Source: JACJXF01 sp964349045
Lineage (GTDB): Bacteria; Bacteroidota; Bacteroidia; Bacteroidales; GCA-2748055
Direction of reading: 5' to 3'
DNA length: 35,151 nt
Assembly: GCA_964349045.1 (NCBI GenBank)
Contig: CAYGFI010000034.1
Coordinates: forward strand, 1-35,151
Position 1 is the first letter of the stretch, and the number at the start of each line of letters is the position of its first letter. The position numbers were made by a program, and so were the translations under genes. Of this stretch, positions 32,881 to 35,151 are shown one piece after another. The notes under the pieces were generated by a model. The model was not told the DNA's origin. It was given only the letters and a program-made list of their open reading frames with translations, and searched no databases.

Positions 32881-34173
32881 ATGAAAACTTTAAAGTATTT
32901 ATTTGTAACCGGCATCCTCACACTGTTGTTTGGCGGTTGCCAGGAGAAAATCACCGACACCTACATGGTAAACGTACCGGTATATATGAACAGGCAGGAG
33001 TTTAAAAAATCAGTAAAAGTCACAGATTCTGAGGATATTGTTGAACCTGGGAAAATTTATTTCAAAGACAACTTTATTTTTATCAATGAAGCCTTGAAAG
33101 GTATTCATGTGATTGATAACAACAATCCTTCGGAACCGGTATTCGTGGCGTTTATTGAAATCCCGGGAAATATGGATATGGCTGTTAAAGACAGTATACT
33201 TTTTGCAGACAGCTTCACCGATCTGGTTGCATTGAATATCAGTGATATCAATAATATCAGGGAAACGGGCAGAGTTGACAGCATTTTCCCCTTTACCCTT
33301 CCTCCGTTAACCGAACAAAACCAGTTTCCTTTTGGGGAAATTGATGCTACTCAGGGCATTGTTGTTGGATGGGAAACCAAAGAAGTTGAATTGGAAGTGG
33401 AAAGGCAGCAGCCAAATTTCCGTTTCCTTGAAAGATGGGATTTTATGACATCCGAAGCCAGTTACAGTAAAACAGCCAACACTACAGGTGGGTCGTCTTC
33501 AATGTCGGTGGGTGTTGGCGGATCAATGGCCCGATTTACCATTTCCGGCAACTTCCTTTACACGGTCGACCAATACAACCTTAAAACCTTTGATATCGAC
33601 GATCTGTCTCAACCCTTATTGGTCTCTGACCAGGGCATTGGATGGGGAGTTGAGACTGTATTCCTATACCAGAACAAGTTGTTCTTCGGGACGCAAACAG
33701 GAATGATAATATATAGCCTCGCTAATCCTGAATCACCAACCTATATATCCCGGTACAACCATTTCAAAAGCTGTGACCCTGTTGTAGTTGATGGAAATTA
33801 TGCCTATGTTACCCTGAGGGCAGGCAACCTTTGTGGAGAAGCAACCAGTCAGCTGGATGTTATCGATGTATCTGATATTTTAAATCCCAGGCACGAAGAA
33901 TCCTACCCCATGCAGGAGCCTTATGGACTGGGTATTGACAACAAAACCCTGTTTGTATGTGATGGTGAAGCCGGACTGAAAGTATATAACGCCAATAACC
34001 CCAAAAATTTAGTTAAGATTACCGGTTTCCCTGATGTCAATGCATTTGATGTAATTCCCTTTAACGGCGTTTTGATGATGATCGGCAAAGACGGGCTATA
34101 CCAGTACGATTATACAGGGCCTGAGAATATGAGTCTGCTGAGTTATATACCTATTAACAGTCAGGGACAGTAA
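32881..34173 (+). CDS. LVIVD-repeat lipoprotein
   Basis: This 430-residue protein has a lipoprotein signal with lipobox LFGGC (Cys20). The body consists of LVIVD-type beta-propeller repeats, such as IHVIDNNNPSEPVFVAFIEI, LVALNISDINNIRETG, LKTFDIDDLSQPLLVSDQ, LDVIDVSDILNPRHEE and LKVYNANNPKNLVKITG. A Gly/Ser-rich insert (TTGGSSSMSVGVGGS near residue 200) separates the halves. These proteins sit on the envelope of Bacteroidota, and their role is undefined. The start is fixed by the lipobox distance and follows the 19-bp duplication. A hairpin terminator follows about 54 bp after the stop. Confidence 0.9.
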   Translation: MKTLKYLFVTGILTLLFGGCQEKITDTYMVNVPVYMNRQEFKKSVKVTDSEDIVEPGKIYFKDNFIFINEALKGIHVIDNNNPSEPVFVAFIEIPGNMDMAVKDSILFADSFTDLVALNISDINNIRETGRVDSIFPFTLPPLTEQNQFPFGEIDATQGIVVGWETKEVELEVERQQPNFRFLERWDFMTSEASYSKTANTTGGSSSMSVGVGGSMARFTISGNFLYTVDQYNLKTFDIDDLSQPLLVSDQGIGWGVETVFLYQNKLFFGTQTGMIIYSLANPESPTYISRYNHFKSCDPVVVDGNYAYVTLRAGNLCGEATSQLDVIDVSDILNPRHEESYPMQEPYGLGIDNKTLFVCDGEAGLKVYNANNPKNLVKITGFPDVNAFDVIPFNGVLMMIGKDGLYQYDYTGPENMSLLSYIPINSQGQ

Positions 34174-34226
34174 AAAGGGCTTTTAGCATAAAACTTAAAC
34201 ACAAATCCGCTTTGCTGAACGGTTAG

Positions 34227-34271
34227 ACGCGGTTAATAACGCAGTAAAATTGCGGACTTAACCGCGTTTTT
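34227..34271 (+). terminator. Rho-independent terminator after the LVIVD lipoprotein gene
   Basis: ACGCGGTTAA (34227-34236) and TTAACCGCGT (34258-34267) form a perfect 10-bp stem, directly followed by a T-tract. A smaller inner pairing CGCA/TGCG may stack inside the loop. It lies 54 bp after the stop at 34173. Confidence 0.75.
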
Positions 34272-34275
34272 GCGT

Positions 34276-34288
34276 CCGCCGGAGGCGG
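34276..34288. repeat. Short GC hairpin CCGCC-GGA-GGCGG
   Basis: A perfect 5-bp inverted repeat with a GGA loop lies 5 bp after the terminator T-tract. TCCGCCGGAGGCGG-type hairpins occur as scattered repeats in several phyla. No other copy was noticed in this window. The rest of the spacer up to 34423 shows nothing clear. Confidence 0.5.
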
Positions 34289-34423
34289 TCTGCGCTTAAT
34301 TTTGAATTCCGTTCACACTACTGACAGTTCCCTGTTCCCTTATCACTATATTCCAAAAAATCCCCAAATATTTTTTACCTTCCCTAAAAAATAGCGTCCT
34401 TATATTACAACACGCAATCAATA

Positions 34424-34969
34424 ATGATCGACCAAACAATTATTGAGGAATCTGTCAGAGGCAACCTGCAGAGTTTTAAAAAGCTGGTACTGAATTCATC
34501 CCCCTTTGCATTTTCTGTTGCCTTCAGGATGCTGGGAGATGAGGCAAAGGCATCTGATATTGTGCAGGAAAGTATGATAACCGTTTGGAAAAACATTAAT
34601 AAGATCAGGTCGGCTGAAAGATATAAAAGCTGGTTATATCGCATTATTATCAATAAATGCTACGATGAACTAAGAAAACAAAAAAAGAATCCTGAATTTA
34701 CTGCCGATGAAAAAACCTGGGCTCAAATTTCAAATAAACTATCTGAAAATCCTTCTACAACAATGGAAAACACAGAGATAGCGCAGATAATTTTTGTTAT
34801 GACAGAAAAACTAAGTCCAAAACAAAAAGCAGTTTTTGTTCTAAGCGACCTCGAGGAAATGTCGAATGAAGAAATCTCTGAAATTACCTCTATGAGCAAA
34901 GCGAATGTAAAAGCAAATCTCCATTATGCAAGAAAAAAAATAGCTGAACTAATTGAAAACCACATGTAA
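34424..34969 (+). CDS. ECF-type RNA polymerase sigma factor
   Basis: This 181-residue protein is of typical ECF length. Region 2 (about residues 12-85) has FKKLVLNSSPFAFSVAFRML, the acidic ASDIVQESMITVWKNI and SWLYRIIINKCYDELRKQ. Region 4 (about 118-178) has KLSPKQKAVFVLSDLEEMSN and the helix-turn-helix ISEITSMSKANVKANLHYAR. The linker is about 35 residues. It directs RNA polymerase to a small regulon, often envelope or stress related. The next gene begins 1 bp after its stop, the usual position for a cognate anti-sigma factor. No clear TAnnTTTG box was seen upstream, so it may be read from its own type of promoter. Confidence 0.93.
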   Translation: MIDQTIIEESVRGNLQSFKKLVLNSSPFAFSVAFRMLGDEAKASDIVQESMITVWKNINKIRSAERYKSWLYRIIINKCYDELRKQKKNPEFTADEKTWAQISNKLSENPSTTMENTEIAQIIFVMTEKLSPKQKAVFVLSDLEEMSNEEISEITSMSKANVKANLHYARKKIAELIENHM

Positions 34970-34970
34970 A

Positions 34971-35151
34971 ATGAATACAGAAAATACGAAATACAACAGA
35001 CTTATAAATGTCCTGAAAAATTACAAACCTGTTTTAAATGATCCTGAAATCCTGGCAGAAAGTGTTATCAGGCAGATCAATGTAAAAAAATCTGAATTTA
35101 AATTTATTGAATTAATAATGGAATTCTTCTTCGGATGGGTCTATATAGGCT
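34971..35151 (+). CDS. Truncated gene after the sigma factor, possible anti-sigma or membrane partner
   Basis: An open frame starts at the ATG at 34971, 1 bp after the sigma stop, and runs off the right edge after 60 codons. The readable part begins MNTENTKYNRLINVLKNY. It is polar and Lys/Asn-rich, turning hydrophobic at the very end (FFFGWVYIG), which may start a membrane segment. That layout, a short cytoplasmic N-terminus followed by a transmembrane helix in a tight operon with an ECF sigma, is typical of anti-sigma or accessory membrane proteins. No zinc-binding anti-sigma motif (HxxxCxxC) is visible in the part present. The function is inference. Confidence 0.6.
   Translation, partial: MNTENTKYNRLINVLKNYKPVLNDPEILAESVIRQINVKKSEFKFIELIMEFFFGWVYIG

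Overview
The window is about 35 kb of AT-rich chromosome from a member of the Bacteroidota, most likely an environmental, Bacteroidales-like anaerobe. The evidence is a TonB-dependent receptor with a carboxypeptidase-D-like N-terminal domain, three proteins ending in type IX secretion (T9SS) sorting domains, a DUF2490 barrel, several TAnnTTTG promoter boxes typical of the phylum, and AT-rich leaders in place of strong Shine-Dalgarno sites. A run of exactly 100 N inside a tandem repeat shows that the sequence is a scaffolded draft. I found no rRNA, tRNA, CRISPR array, phage or insertion sequence.

Region 1 (1-9068) is a carbon-metabolism block built around a divergent control region. Leftward from about 6740 run an E2 acyltransferase with lipoyl domain, a fused E1 alpha/beta thiamine-diphosphate dehydrogenase, a mannitol-1-phosphate dehydrogenase-type enzyme and two HAD phosphatases. 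Rightward run a GntR/UTRA regulator and a rhamnulokinase. A near-perfect 16-bp palindrome at 6760-6775 supplies the -33 TTG of both divergent promoters, so one regulator could silence both arms. An E3 lipoamide dehydrogenase is absent, and so are the other rhamnose genes.

Region 2 (9139-18595) is leftward. It holds an operon of a YghZ-type aldo/keto reductase, a Gfo/Idh/MocA oxidoreductase and a DUF2490 barrel. Upstream of that lie a TonB-dependent receptor, a small membrane protein with a His/Cys cluster, a thioredoxin-like protein and a large ABCG-like ABC transporter with a degenerate signature motif. The receptor, His/Cys protein and redoxin may form a metal-related set.

Region 3 (18791-24035) holds galactose mutarotase, a secreted M1 aminopeptidase with a T9SS tail, a polyphosphate kinase 2 and a Tat-exported TIM-barrel protein. 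A heptamer tandem array containing the assembly gap separates the last two.

Region 4 (24284-31957) holds a palindromic intergenic element and two large tandem paralogs built from YCF48/BNR-like repeats, fibronectin-III modules and a T9SS tail. The shorter copy carries a hybrid FnIII module at the point where three modules are missing. The two copies also share a perfectly identical 140-bp 3' end, which suggests local gene conversion.

Region 5 (31958-35151) holds a beta-barrel-like outer-membrane protein, a divergent LVIVD-repeat lipoprotein followed by a terminator, and an ECF sigma factor followed by a truncated gene that may encode its anti-sigma partner.
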